A stretch of DNA of 64,000 nt from Epinephelus fuscoguttatus (taxonomy: Eukaryota; Chordata; Actinopteri; Perciformes; Serranidae), in the NCBI RefSeq assembly GCF_011397635.1, contig NC_064756.1, forward strand, positions 33,532,996-33,596,995, in the 5' to 3' direction. A program made the position numbers and the translations under genes. The notes below the pieces were generated by a model. It was given only the letters and a program-made list of their open reading frames with translations, was not told the DNA's origin and did no database searches. Of the stretch, positions 48,569-61,300 are shown in pieces. How positions within the stretch are numbered: position 1 is the stretch's first letter; each line of letters starts with the position of its first letter.

Positions 48569-50250
48569 ATAGATGCATGCATTTGAATCTGTGAGCTGCT
48601 GTTGAGCAGCTCCACCAGTTGGAGTTTGAGGCTTGTTGTCTTTCTCTTCAGTAGCTGGGCAGCACTTATGGTGAAATGGGAGACAATTTCACTTTGCAAT
48701 CTGCTTCTGAATTCAACCATAGTCCTTCCAGTCACAAGTCTACTTTTCAAAGGTCAGAGAATATCTGGAAGAAATAACCATCTGTTTCACAGTTGTCTTG
48801 TGTACTCTGTTTGGGGATGTGGAGAAAGAGAAAATACAACTTGCCATGTGCAGAGCAGAGAAAGGGGCACTGTCAAGTTGAAAAAAAAAAACAACTAAAC
48901 CTGAAAATCAGTGAAGCATCAGCTTGTGCTCTACATCACTTTTTGATGATGAGAAAACCCCGTTTTCCATCTTTGGCTGTGCATGGTTATCTGCAGGAGC
49001 GTAGTTGTTGCTGATTTGAATTTGCTTCATGAAAACACTGTTTATGTATCAAGCAGTCATATGTTGTATATCAAAGTTTATAGAAGGTGAGAAAATGCAG
49101 GAGCAGATGGTTACATCTACCGGAGACTCTCAGAAATAAAGTTGGCGACAAATGTTAAACATAATAATGTTAAAGGGATATAATGGGATAAAGGGGTGGC
49201 TTGGTATTTTTTAATTTCAAGCTGATACTTTTTCTTCATTAACTTCCCATCATTTCAGTTCTTATATATAATGGAAGTCAATGCTTGTGCAGCAGACCTG
49301 ATTCAAATTCAATTTCAAACATTGATAATTCATTTTGTAACTCTCACAGGCTTCTTTGGTTGGGTCTCTGGCAAAGGTACTTTAATCTACTTCAAGCAGC
49401 ACCACCGGCCACCAGCAAAGCCAGAAAATATACTGTGGGTCTGCAGAAGCACGTCCACTCCTACAGGGTTGCAGAATGTAAAATTATGCCCATATCCACA
49501 ATTAAACAAAGAGTGTAAATTTGATGTGCATGCCAGCACTAGTCCAATGTAGTTGTTTCTGTTTCAGGGAAAGCGTGAGGAAAGTTGTGTGTCACCACTG
49601 ATGATCTGATGTTAGATTTAATCTGACTGACAGCTGAGCAGAGTGATATGACTGTACAGTTTGTCATCTGGGCTGTCCACAGGCTGTAGGACACCATTTA
49701 TCTTTGGTAATATATCACCAGGGCATAACTCTGCGTTATTTTATCTGGAAGGTTTCATGCTCACAGGTTGATTTGTGACAAAATTAGCATCTGAATTTGT
49801 CTTACCGTCTGAGAGGGGAAGTATCATGGGTCACAGTTAGGGCTGACCCAGACGCTATGAGTCTTGGTTTGCTGACATAGTAATTGACGGCCAAATTGGT
49901 AGTTGAATGGCTTGTTACTCCAAAAATCTCAAATAGCCCATAAATTAAGAAACAGTAATCCAACATTATTCATTATGCATCAACATTAACTATTATTAGT
50001 TATTCTCAGACAAAGACAATTAAACTTGGTGTTAGCTTTGTGACTCCAGCTTGTTCTCATCTCATGTCAGCCACCATATGTACAGCATTACTGAAACGTT
50101 GAAAAAGTCAAGTGCCAAATCTACAGTAAACTTGCAAATTACCTGAAAACTTAAAGGAAGAGCTTAGCCGTCTTGCAAAGTATGATTTTATTTCCCCCTA
50201 GCTTTTATGGCTAATTTTACTGCAACTTACATGCTAACAAAGTGGCTTAT
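48569..50250. other. Intergenic, nothing recognised
   Basis: Short frames only, with an A-run near 48880-48892. Confidence 0.4.
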
Positions 50251-50256
50251 TGTTAA

Positions 50257-50812
50257 CCTGGAAATCCAGATGCCCCGCCCCTAGCAAATTCAAATTTGCT
50301 CTGGATTATTCCCCGACGAGCAGAGCCTGGTGAATTGCCATCGGACCAATCAGATCAGTCTATCTGACAGAGGCAGGCTCTGGGCGGGCGTAACATGATG
50401 AAGACAGCGCTGCGCCGTAGGAGTCGAAAAGTGAACAGCCAAGATAGCAGCTGCTGAAGGACCGCGTCCATTCAATTTATCTTTGGAAGAAACGCAAAGC
50501 CAACTACACTTATCTTTTTCCTTGAGAGAGGAACAGAAGACTGCCCAAGAAGCCTTTGTTTCCAGGAAGGACGTTTTTGCTGTTTTGCCGACGGGATACG
50601 GCAAAAGCATAATATATCAGTTAGCCCCACTGTTCGGCAAACCAATGGGGCTTAGTGCAGTGAATATGTCACCTTGTTTTTTGCTTTGATTGGCTATCGT
50701 ACTATCAAATTCAAATTAATATGCCTAAATTAGCGCCACCTCTAGGGTAGGAAGGGTGTATCGGTGAGGGCCAGACTCAAAATCTTTCTAGATTTGAGTC
50801 TGGATTTCCAGG
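50257..50812 (+). mobile_element. TIR element carrying a RecQ-like helicase fragment
   Basis: CCTGGAAATCCAGA at 50257-50270 is matched by its exact reverse complement at 50799-50812. TTAA lies next to the left tip (50253) and 6 bp beyond the right one (50818), so a TTAA target is possible. The 556-bp interior includes a helicase-like frame (see next entry) and no transposase. It is non-autonomous as it stands. Confidence 0.65.
50426..50689 (+). pseudogene. RecQ-like DNA helicase N-terminal fragment
   Basis: The + strand frame encodes SLREEQKTAQEAFVSRKDVF followed by AVLPTGYGKSIIYQLAPLF. LREEQ...AF...KDVF.VLPTG.GKS..YQLP is the motif 0 plus Walker A (motif I) block of RecQ-family helicases. 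The frame stops at 50689 with no DEAH box or other motifs, so it cannot be a working helicase. An in-frame stop lies just upstream and no clear ATG precedes the block. It sits between the inverted repeats of a mobile element, suggesting it is element cargo or an internally deleted autonomous copy rather than a host gene. Confidence 0.6.
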
Positions 50813-50821
50813 CTAGCTTAA

Positions 50822-53800
50822 TGCGACATCATTCTAGATTCACCTAGTGAAAACTTACATTTCAAAAAAATACCTTTGACTTATGTCATGGTGAAGCTTT
50901 AAGTAGCATATCCACACAAACATTTAAAAAAATGTTACTGACTGTTATTCATTGATTTAAATTTGACCCCATTGTATGGTTAAAGCCCTTTGATTTGGTG
51001 GGCCTGTGGCTGATGACTACATGTATGCCACTCACAAAACCATGCACACAAACATACACATACAGTACTGTCAAGGTTAGTAATGCAGGACAACAGGAAT
51101 AAGACCCAAATGCTGATTGTCGGAGACAGCAGGATGAAAAGAAGAATAGAGAGGCAGGACGTGACACTACAGCAAATGCGCACGCAGACACACTAGATGC
51201 AATGGACGTGACTTTGATGCGAGAAAACAAACATCTAGCAGTAGGCCACGGAGGAGCCCTGTACTCATGGCTGGTCCCAGCATGTTGGCGACGTCGTTTT
51301 TGACATCAGATAATCTCTGCTGGTCCCCTGCTCTGCTGAGTGGCAGGTTTCATATGCGGGGGATGTCGCATAATGTGACAGGAGGTAACACCCTGGAACT
51401 AATTTATTCTCCTCTTAAGGGAAATTTCATTTCTTGTCTGCCTGTTGCGTGCTCAATAGTACATATCGTGTCGTTAACAAATTATAGAAACGTCTCATCG
51501 GCTGACCAGTGTGAGAAATGAAGTGTTGCACTGTATGTATTGAATCCGCTTTGGCGATGTAGCAATTATTTCAGTGTAACGAAAAATCTCACAGTGATAC
51601 TTGAAGTAAAGCATGAGGTAGTAAGCTCATTCTCGCAGTGACTGCAAGCATAGGCTGATGGCACAACAGGTAAGCACGTGAATAAATGGATGTCACTTTA
51701 ATAAATGTATCAGACTGTGAAATCAATTATAATTGATCCCCCATTTATGAAACTTGGCAGGGACATTTATTAAGCCTCTAAGGGTTTGGGGTTTGATTAA
51801 ATGGGCTGTACGGCAGGGTCTGTTTTTTTCATGCCACAACAACACTTAGTTTTGTAAAGTACTTTAATAATGTGTCACAGTAACATTTATTCGCCAGTTG
51901 TGTCTTGTCAGCTTGTTGACAGGTGTTGTCTTCACGCCGAGTATAAATCAGTGTTGGCATTCCTCACCTTTTGAGGTATGATCCTGTGGAGCTACAATAT
52001 TGTTTCAGCTAATTATATTTAGAAAACAATACAAAAATGACAATTAACTGCGTATCGCATGTGTCAGCTCAGCACTCATGCATTGTACATGTGCACAGTT
52101 TGGATTACAAATAGATACAACCTCTTGTTTGTTCCAGCATCATAGCCCAGAGCTATTGTTTGTCACTACTTCTGTGTTTTTGCAGCTATTGTTCTGTGGC
52201 TTGTTTCTGTCACATGGGTGGCAATTTGACTTTGCAAGTCAACAGCCTTTAGTCAGCTCAGCCAATCAGAAGTAACATATTAGTGAGCAGTTCATGGGTG
52301 GTTAGGTTATTTTGTTGGAAGCATTACTTATTTGAGACGATGTTAAACCCCAGACTGGATCAAATGTATTTTCTACAGTTTAGATTTAAAACATTACAGT
52401 CAAGATAAGCAATGAATCAGCCTTTAGTGGCATTAGATTTGCATTAGTGCATTAGATTGCATTTGAGTCTCCCTCACTTCCTCTCTCTCTCCCCCACACA
52501 CGCTCGCACACACACACACATACTACCTACAATTCAATTTCAGTAATCAGATTTATTTTCACCAAAGACAATGCTGTTTCCGCCAGAAGCCAATGCTGGG
52601 ACCTTTCATCAACATCCTGACACAATCACAAGTCAGATGTCTAATTTACATTTGGCCACATGCCACTGAGCTAATTAAAGATTTAAATCCGTTTGGATGG
52701 AGAACACAAATCAATAGTTCTTCTCTTTAGACACTTTAGTGGAGTCATCAGTTGGAAAGTTTAGCACACAAGTTGGTTCGAGAGGCCTCAAATCTACAGT
52801 AAAGGCTCGCTATATTTGAATATTGCTCCACCTTTCCCTGTGGCTTCCCCAACTCCCCATGATGCAATGGAAAGGATGAGAGGGGCAATTTATTTCCTCT
52901 CTCTTTCACTTTAATTGTCGATGAATGTGCTGTAATGACATCTCTGTAATTATGGCATCACTTGGTGTGATATGAAAAATGTCAGATGCAGACTCTTGTA
53001 AATTAAAGGAATGAATTCAGGTGGCGGCGTACTTTTATTAATTCATTTATCATTCACTCATTCACTCGGCGTTCTCTCTGTTTCAACTCCACTTTAATTT
53101 CTTGACATTTTAATTGTTGACATTGAGCAAAAGTTTTACAGATAAGGAAGCTGTAAATGCATAACATTTTCATCACAGTAAATCGAGGTTGTAAGGTTTG
53201 AAGAATTTAGGATATTAAAACAAGCACCTTGAGAACAAGTGCTAAAATTCACTGATTACACGTTTGAGAAATGCTGAAATATTGGCGGGGAAGTAGCTGA
53301 TTTTATTTAATTTTACAAGACTTTATAAAGCAATGGTTCAGTTTAAAGCCTGAAAGTCGTTCATGCCGCTCTGCAGAACTTTGTTACCTGATCATTTCAT
53401 GTCAAGTATGTCCAACAGTTAGTATGAGAGCTAATGGATTTTATATTGTGACCCTCTCACTTGAGAATCGTCTCACTTCAGCTGTGCTCTCAGATATGGC
53501 TTTAGTTTCAGATGTTTGCCCTTTTCGACTCCCAGAGCAGGCCGCTCTGTGCTGCATTCTGAGCAATGGCAATGTGAGTGGAATCAGTGCGACCTCAGCA
53601 GCAACAGTTATTGCATTGATTTGTATCATGTTGCCTTGTACAATAATGGGTCTTTGCACCAAAATAACATAGATTGGTGTAATAAATTTGTACCTCAACA
53701 CCCCAGCAGAAAATTGTAGCCTGTAATGCCTGAATAAAACTGGAAATAGGAAAGGTAGAAAAAAAAAAATCCACCAAATGTCAACAAAACTTGTAAAAGC

Positions 53801-54430
53801 AAAGTGACTGTGTTACATTTAAGATGTTGAGATATCCTGCTGCTCGCAATGAATAAACATTTTAGTCTTGTCACTAAGATTTATTTGGCTTTCTGCTTTG
53901 GATTTTATCCCAGTGGATGATTTCCAAGTATAAATACAAGGCTAATCAATGTTAATTCATTCATCGATGCTTGAAAGCTTGCAGACAAATGTATTTTCAA
54001 CTTTGGGGGTGGACAAAAAGCAAACTACATATTTACTCCATTATTTGTCACTTTGTTCGAGCCTGAAAGAGTAAATTATTCTAACTGCAGGAGACTCTAC
54101 AAACATGACAGCAAAGAAAAATAAAGTCTTTCTTAGCTTTGTGTTCATTACGTCCATGATCTCATAATACAGTTTGGTGTTGCTTTGTTGAATGCTGTGA
54201 TTTTGCAGTGTCTAATTGTATCAAATAAATATTCCCTTATTCCCAGAAACTGCCCTTCTTGCCGTCACTTTAAAAAAAGAAGTCTTTGTTATTTTAGTCT
54301 CTAATGAGCAACTCAGTTTTTAAAGCCTGATGGCATCACAGGTTTGAGTCACACAGCTGGTTTCCAGCTTTGGGAGAGAATTCTTCATGGTTGCAATTAA
54401 TATCTGGATGGTTTAAGGCAAAGTGAATAA
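50822..54430. other. Intergenic, no supported gene
   Basis: No protein-like frame. A short (CA)n tract lies near 52494-52520. The 52.5-53.1 kb part is rich in TAATTA-like homeodomain cores but shows nothing decisive. Confidence 0.4.
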
Positions 54431-54438
54431 TAATCTCT

Positions 54439-54580
54439 ATGTGTCAGCCCTGCGATAGTCTGGCGACCTGTCCAAGGTGTACCCTGCCTCTCGCCCGATG
54501 TAGCTGGGATAGGCTCCAGCCCCCCCGCGACCCTCAAGAGGATGAAGCGGTTAGAAGATGAATGAATGAATGAATGAATA
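54439..54580 (+). repeat. Non-LTR retroelement 3' tail with (AATG)n
   Basis: GGCGACCTGTCCAAGGTGTA, AGCTGGGATAGGCTCCAGC and AAGCGGTTAGAAGATG, followed by AATGAATG units (54558-54580), form the well-known 3' tail of a teleost LINE/SINE group. The upstream part is missing, so it is a 5'-truncated copy or a SINE. Confidence 0.7.
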
Positions 54581-55915
54581 ACGGGAGAATTCAGAAATGG
54601 ACTTGAGTTCCCCTCCACTGGCTCCAGACTGGTTATGAAAGAAACTTTTTGTGTGACACGTTGAGATGACGGCGCTGCGTAAATAAAGTGAAGCAAGATC
54701 TTAACTGTTGAACCAGTGTGGATGAAAACAGCAAAATAAGTAAGTTGATTGTCAGGACTTTAACCTCTGCTCCACTTTATCAGCTGGAATCCGAAGAGAT
54801 AAGAGCGCAGAGCAGGGAAATTATGAAATGTGTCACTGTAAAACAACTTTTTGAGTTGACAAAAGTGGTTTCATGTCATTTGGACTTTACCCTTTAAAAG
54901 TTTTTGAGAGTACCACAAAATGGCAAAAGAGTAATTATGGAGCAAATACCATCCACACACCCTCTACTCATGATAAATGACATTCATATCACTTACAGAC
55001 TGTAGCTCACCCCAGATAACACATTAGGGCTTCAAAGAAAATAGCTCTTTGATATTTCTGTAACTGCTAGTTCAGGGGTTTCCATACTTTTATTTGTCAA
55101 AGACGTCCAAGTAGAAACATTTTAGATCAAGAGCCCTTAATGTTTTTTCACTGTGACCTAGGAAGAACCGATCAAAGTCACAAAGAACACGTTATTGAAC
55201 GCACCTGAACTTTTATCTGTTGTTTTCAGGGGACTGCTTACTGCAGGTGCACCTTGCCTTCAAATTATGCAGCTCTAATTTGGGATACAGCACCGTATTC
55301 AGGTTTTAGATGAGACAATCAAACTTGAACAGACTCCTCATAAGAACAAGCACAGCAATCGCTTACTTTCCTTGTCCGTGTCCTTTTCAATGACATTAGC
55401 CTCTTTGTTACATGAGCCAACCTACCACTGCTAATCTAGTTGTAAAGCTATGACAATAATCTAAATGTTGCTTGTTTCTCTCATAAACCTCTTGCTCTTG
55501 CTGACAGTCACAGATGTGTGCTGTCTGATCACGGTCTTGCCATGCTCATGTCACACAGTATCAAAACCATAATTCCAAGCAGCCGAGTTGGAAAAAACAT
55601 TTATGCGAGCCCCCAAGGTGAAATTCTGAGTCGAGATGTTGGAATTTCTGACAGCAGCCATGGGTCCAAGTGTATTTCCTACTGGAATGTTCTTAATGCA
55701 GTAGCTGACACGGAAACTATTAAAGAGAGAGAGGTCATGATGTCAGTGACATGTCGAATTTAGCATTGAAGCCAGAGTTTGGAGCCACTTCTCTTGAAGT
55801 TGGTGGGGGCAGGCACAAGAAGTCCCAAATCATATCTGTACTGTTTCACCTTTGACAAACAAATGCTTCCACCAGATCACAGGCCAGCTAATCACCATCT
55901 TCAAGCCTACCTGCA
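54581..55915. other. Intergenic, nothing recognised
   Basis: Only chance frames. GGCGCTGCGTAAATAAAG at about 54671 may be the trailing end of another short retroelement. Confidence 0.35.
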
Positions 55916-55918
55916 TTG

Positions 55919-56130
55919 TTGGTCCTGTGGTAATTTGCTTGCTTGCCACACAGGAGACCAGGGTTCAAATCCTGCTTGAATACTTGCTGCATAAGTGATT
56001 TACATTTTCGCTGATTATAGTGCCCCCTTTGGTCGAAGCGGTATGACACCCACAGCCTGGTGTCGTAAAATCTCAACTGCAACCAGCAATTACTACATGC
56101 ATTTGTTTTGGAGAGCGAGAGGAAAATCAT
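55919..56130 (+). repeat. tRNA-derived SINE-like sequence
   Basis: GGTTCAAATCC at 55962-55972 matches the pol III B box (GGTTCGANTCC), preceded by a tRNA-like stretch (TTGCCACACAGGAGACCAGG). The A box is poor and a cloverleaf does not close, so this is not a working tRNA gene. The downstream 150 bp would be the SINE body. Confidence 0.4.
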
Positions 56131-57475
56131 AAATGTTCTGGTGTAGCTCTGAATTTCTTAGAAACTGAGGACAACTGCCTGCTGTATATTTGTGTTCGTG
56201 GTCACAGTCACAGATAATTTTGTGGCGTTTGTTGTAATGTTACTAGACAAAAGCTAGCGTTACATTTAGCTTGCTTATAACTTCCATGTCGTCATATATT
56301 GAAGTGAAACAACGTCTAACAAGTTGCAGTATATTCTCTAAATAAAAACAAAAATTACATACCTGTCGATTAGGAAAAGGGCCAACTCCAGATCAGTTTT
56401 AAAACCTTTCAAATCTCTCATCTTCTCCTGTTCTTTTTCTTTTAGATGATGCTTCTTCTTTTTCTGCCATGACATCGAAAGTACAACCAAGTCCTTATAG
56501 ATACATCTGGTAAAACTGTTATGTGTTCAGCAATGCCCGTTTCATACCGCTTACTCGAAGAACGTTCCCTGTAAACACGGCTCTTCTTCTTCTCTCAATT
56601 TATTGGCGGATCGCAAACAACTTCCAGGTGCATACCACCACCTACTGTACAAGAGTGTGCAATATGTCCGAAATCATTCACTACTCCCTACTACATGTCA
56701 TTTAGCCTGTTTCTTAAATCATACTTATAAACACGGCTCCTTCTTCTGTGGTTTAATGGCTGCGGGCTGCTGCGGGCGTGCAGACTTACTTCCACCTCCG
56801 GGTGCCGTATTCTGGTTTGCTGACTTCTGCTGTGTCCAAGGCTACGCTAAATAGCCATATAAAGAAAGGCTTTTTTGTCGCTGCTGGGTTCAAATAAATA
56901 TGCGGATCTTCAAGGGGGGGTGATACGAACTAGGGACAGTTTTATAAATGGTAAAAAGTTTCACACAGCTGCTTTAATAAAGACTGTTGCTACTGCTACT
57001 GGTGCATTTGGGTTGCATTTGCCATACACTGTGACAATGTGCACATTTTCCTTGTTATTAGTCTCCAAACAGATCATGGGTCTGTCCAACAATAAGACTC
57101 CGGGGGCAACTGCCAATATTAGGGGGGTTAGGGGGGCATATCTGGGCCAAGACCTCTTCTTCTGTGCGCCCATCATTTTATTTATGCAAATAAATGCAGA
57201 TAAATAACATGAAAAAGCTAATAAACGCTAAATTGTCATCCGACAGTAGATGATGAGTTCCAAGATTCCATTTTGGCCAATGCATTCCAACTCTCTCAAT
57301 ACTACTCAGATTACAAACAAGAACCAAAATACTTCTGATACAAAAATCTTGCTTTCAGATTCTGCATACATTATGCATATTGTGCATACAGAGATGACAA
57401 CTGATTACATTAAATCCAATGTAAACACTTATACATTCACTTCAGCACATTAAAAAGGAGCTATACATTGTGTAT
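56131..57475. other. Intergenic with a repeat fragment
   Basis: 56600-56670 carries GGCGGATCGCAAACAACTTC and ACCACCTACTGTACAAGAG, phrases of a dispersed vertebrate repeat. The rest is unassigned. Confidence 0.35.
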
Positions 57476-57478
57476 ATA

Positions 57479-58345
57479 CTCACTGGCCACTTTATTAGGT
57501 ATTTATTTATTATTTATTAGGAACTCTAACTAATCAGCCATCACATTGTAACAACTCAATGCATTTAGGCATGTAGACATGGTCAAGGCAACCTGCTGAA
57601 GTTCAGAATCAGAATGAGGAAGAAAGGTGATTTAAGTGGTTGTTGGTGCCAGAAGGGCTGGTCTGAGTATTTCAGAAACTGCTAATCTACTGGGATTTTC
57701 ATGCACAACCATCTCTAGGGTTTACAGAGGATGGTCTGAAAAAGAGGAAATAAACAGTGAGCGGGAGTTCTCTGGGCAAAAATGCCTTGTTGATGGCAGA
57801 GGTCAGAAGAGAATGGCCAGACTGGTTCAAGATGACAGAAAGGCAACAGTAACTCAAATAATCATTCATTAAAACCAAGGTGTGCAGAAGACCATCTCTG
57901 AACCAGGGTGCCACTCCTGTCAGAGAACTGACGCTACAAACTGCACGAGCTAACAAAAATTGACCAGTAGAAGAATGGATAAACCTACTGCCAGCAGGAT
58001 AACACACCATGTCGCAAAGCTCACACCATCTCAAAGTGGTTTCTTGAACATGACAATGAGTTCACTGTACTCCAATGGCCTCCACAGTCACCAGATCTCA
58101 ATCCAATAGAGCACCTTTGGGATGTGGTGGAACGGGAGATTCACATCATGGATGTGCAGCTGACAAACTGCAGCAACTGTGTGATGATATCATGTCAGTA
58201 TGGACGAAAATCTCTGAGGAATGTTTCCAGCACCTTGTTGAATCTATGCCATGAAGCATTAAGGCAGTTCTGAAGGGAGTCCAGGCAAAAGGGAGTCCAA
58301 CTCGGTACTAGCAAGGTGTACCTAATAAAGTGGCCATTGAGTGAA
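57479..58345 (+). mobile_element. Internally deleted Tc1-like transposon
   Basis: The tips CACTGGCCACTTTATTAGG (57481-57499) and CCTAATAAAGTGGCCATTG (58321-58339) are inverted with one mismatch. At about 0.87 kb it is much shorter than a full Tc1 element (about 1.3-1.6 kb). Transposase pieces are present at both ends of the interior (next entry). Confidence 0.85.
57636..58253 (+). pseudogene. Tc1 transposase remnant
   Basis: 57636-57872 encodes an N-terminal helix-turn-helix region (ARRAGLSISETANLLGFSCT, then VSRVYRGW-like and SGQKCLVDGRGQKRMARLV). After stops and a deletion, 58067-58135 encodes VLQWPPQSPDLNPIEHLWDV, the classic region around the last catalytic acid of Tc1 enzymes. The middle, with the first catalytic aspartates, is missing or broken, so there is no active enzyme. 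Confidence 0.85.
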
Positions 58346-61300
58346 CATAAAAATGTAACAGTGTTTAAGCTGGTCCTACAATTGTTACTAAGTGTCACTA
58401 CAAGGCTAGCAGTTGGGGAAACTATCTTAGAAAAATGAGAACTCTTGTTTTTCCTCATTTTGCCAACAGTGCATGAATGCAGCATAAAAACTTTGCCTGG
58501 GCTAATGGAACCATTGTCATTATAACGTGTCTGCGGAGTGATTTTGATTCAATATATTAATAGATTAATATCAGTCACCTTCAAGATACTAGATGATAGA
58601 GAAATGTGTTGCAAGCAAGGTGTCATTTTCCAGTGGGTAAGTCTAAACAACCAAGTGTTGACAATTAATTTTCTGTCAGCTGACAAATTGATTACTTGAA
58701 ATTCGCTAAACTGTCTTGCAGTGCTTTACATTCTGCACAGAATACTATCCCTAGAGCTTCAGTCTCTGTAGTCTGGGGAACCACTGGATGATTCAGGGTC
58801 AGGTTACCTCCGTGCATTGTTTCATCAAACCCTAGAGACACTGATATTCTGCCCTAGACGTTGTAAAATGATGGTAATTATCCTCCTGGGAATAAAAAAA
58901 AGAAAAGCCATCACAAAGGAACGATTCCAACCCTCCATATTGTCTGTGCTCCTCTCCCTCAGTGAGATGGTGGACTGTTTCCTTTATCCAACACTCCTCT
59001 GCAAACTTTCCGTTGACATTGTTTGCCTTTTTCTACCTCATTAATGTAATTGGAGCGCACATAAATGCATTCATCTCATTTTCACAGCATTTGCATCTCT
59101 GAAAAGGACACCCTAACCCGAGCGGCGATGTTGTAGAATCCTCCAGAAGATAAGATGTGTTGTTATCTGAGTCCCCTTTAACACTCACAACCAAACATGG
59201 CTGTTTGCGCTGGTACAGGAAAAAAAAAAACAGACTTCAGATGAGCTTTTTAGTCTTGAATATAGTACTCAAGGTCAAAGTATACCTCAGCTTCCAGAGA
59301 CCTTCAGAATAATAACTTCCAATTTGTAAACATTTTCCTCATCCATGACCAGCATCATATTGATTTAGTTTTAGTTTAGCAAACAGCAGCTGGCTGAGGC
59401 ATGTGGAGTAAAACGTTACCTTGTAGTGTATAAAATTATCAAACTCTTAAAGAGGCTACTTAAAAACAAAGCTTTTTTTTAATCGCTTGGACTATGTGAG
59501 GCTCTTCATGGCACACATACTAAATGTAGCATTTTATTAGGGCTCACATGTGACATTCTCATCTGTGGCCTCCTGCAGGGTTATATAACTCAAACATCCC
59601 TGCAGCCAGTGAGACAGAAAATGTCGTCTTCAGTTCACTGAGGCATACCAGCCCCTGACAACCATTACTGTGGCCCCGTGCTTCCTCTACATTGTGAGCA
59701 TGAATACATTTCAATGACTCCCACATGCTCAATCTTTCATGACAGGGATGTGTGTGAAATCTTAAGCCAGCCTCCCCTACCTATAGTGTAGTGCCAGGTG
59801 CACAGCTAGCAGCCGCATCAGGATACTAAGCTGACTGGCAGAGGAAGAGGCATTTCATTTTTTACACACAGTCGCAGCTTTCTTCCCTAAAATCCTGCAG
59901 GATTGTTTAAAAGGAATAACCCATCTTTTATGGGGAATTGTCAAGAAAAAAAAGGCACAGGATAAAACCTTTGCAATGACAAAATCAAGAGTTGGGGATT
60001 TGGTTCCGTCCACATTAATAAGTACAGAAGATCTTTCTACTGATAATTGAATTTTGGGGGGGGGGTTTAATAGTCAGATAAGAGCGGAAATTAACTGTAA
60101 AGAAAAGTATCACAGTCTGAGCACTAATCATCCCACTGTGCAGAATCAATTGTAATGCCATCTATTGCCACATGGATGGTGCCAGCACTAAATATGCAAG
60201 AAAGAGTGGAGGCTAATGATGCTTGCCAATGGGGGCTTGAGTTGATATTATAACAGATTGCACTTCAGTCAGGGTCTAGCCAGTGGGAGAAAGGAGCAGC
60301 TTCTTTATTCATGTAGAAAATTGCGAGCACAAAGAGGAGAGGTAAACGTCATGGATGGGAGAGAGTTGTTTACACTCTAAGGGAAATTTTACACTTCAAA
60401 GGATTAACTGTGTCTCAGTTTTGACAGTGAAAGATAAAGGTTATTTGAAATACATTTTTTTCCCCTTTATAGTTTCCAATCCAGGAAGCCATTATTGGTC
60501 CTGTAAGTATCTCAGTCATATATATTTTTTCGGAAGGCTTATCAGAGCGCTCTTGTGATGAATTTGCAAATTTGAACAATAGTGTGTCCTCATCTGTGAA
60601 TGTTAACTTTCCCTTTCAATCCTCACATCCTGCAAGCCCCACATACTGTGTGGCACATCAAACAGACAATGTGGATGTGGGATTCTTATTAAAAAGAATG
60701 ACAAATGTGGAGGAAAGATTAAGTTCTGGGATATACAGTTGCTGGCATGAAGGATGGTGCAGTGGCTGACAGGAACAAATGAAAAGGATCTAGATTTATT
60801 ATCAGAGTGATACATACATATCATAAATTTCTCTAAAAAAAATGTTTGAAGCAGCACTTGCTGCACATTTTCCTCTGATGCAAGAGACTGTCACCTGTAA
60901 CTTCGGCCAGAAATGTCTCCCCTCAGCCCATTTATTACAAATGCTGGACTGGAAATTCATCAAAATATTACACAAATCAAAAAAGTTTAGGAAACTCTGC
61001 TGTCATCTGTCACAAAGATGAATTTGCCTCAAACGGATGATGTCTTGCAGCTACAGTGCTCGAGTCACTCAGCTCACAGAAAAAAAAAACGAAAAAAAAA
61101 AACGTACTCTTCGAATAATTATGACTCACGTCTGAAAGCGTGTATGTTTGTATTCACACCACTTTCGCTCCGAAACTCAGTTGCAAGCTGTTACTTGGAT
61201 GATTCGTCAAATAAGTTGTCGTTTTCTTTCTTTTGATGTGCAGTGTTTTTACGTCTTTCTGTGGGAGCCCTTTTTTAGATCTCGCTTTCAAAAATCTCCG

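Noticed and set aside
55919..55990. Functional tRNA gene
   Set aside because: The B box is good, but the A box is weak and the acceptor stem does not pair.
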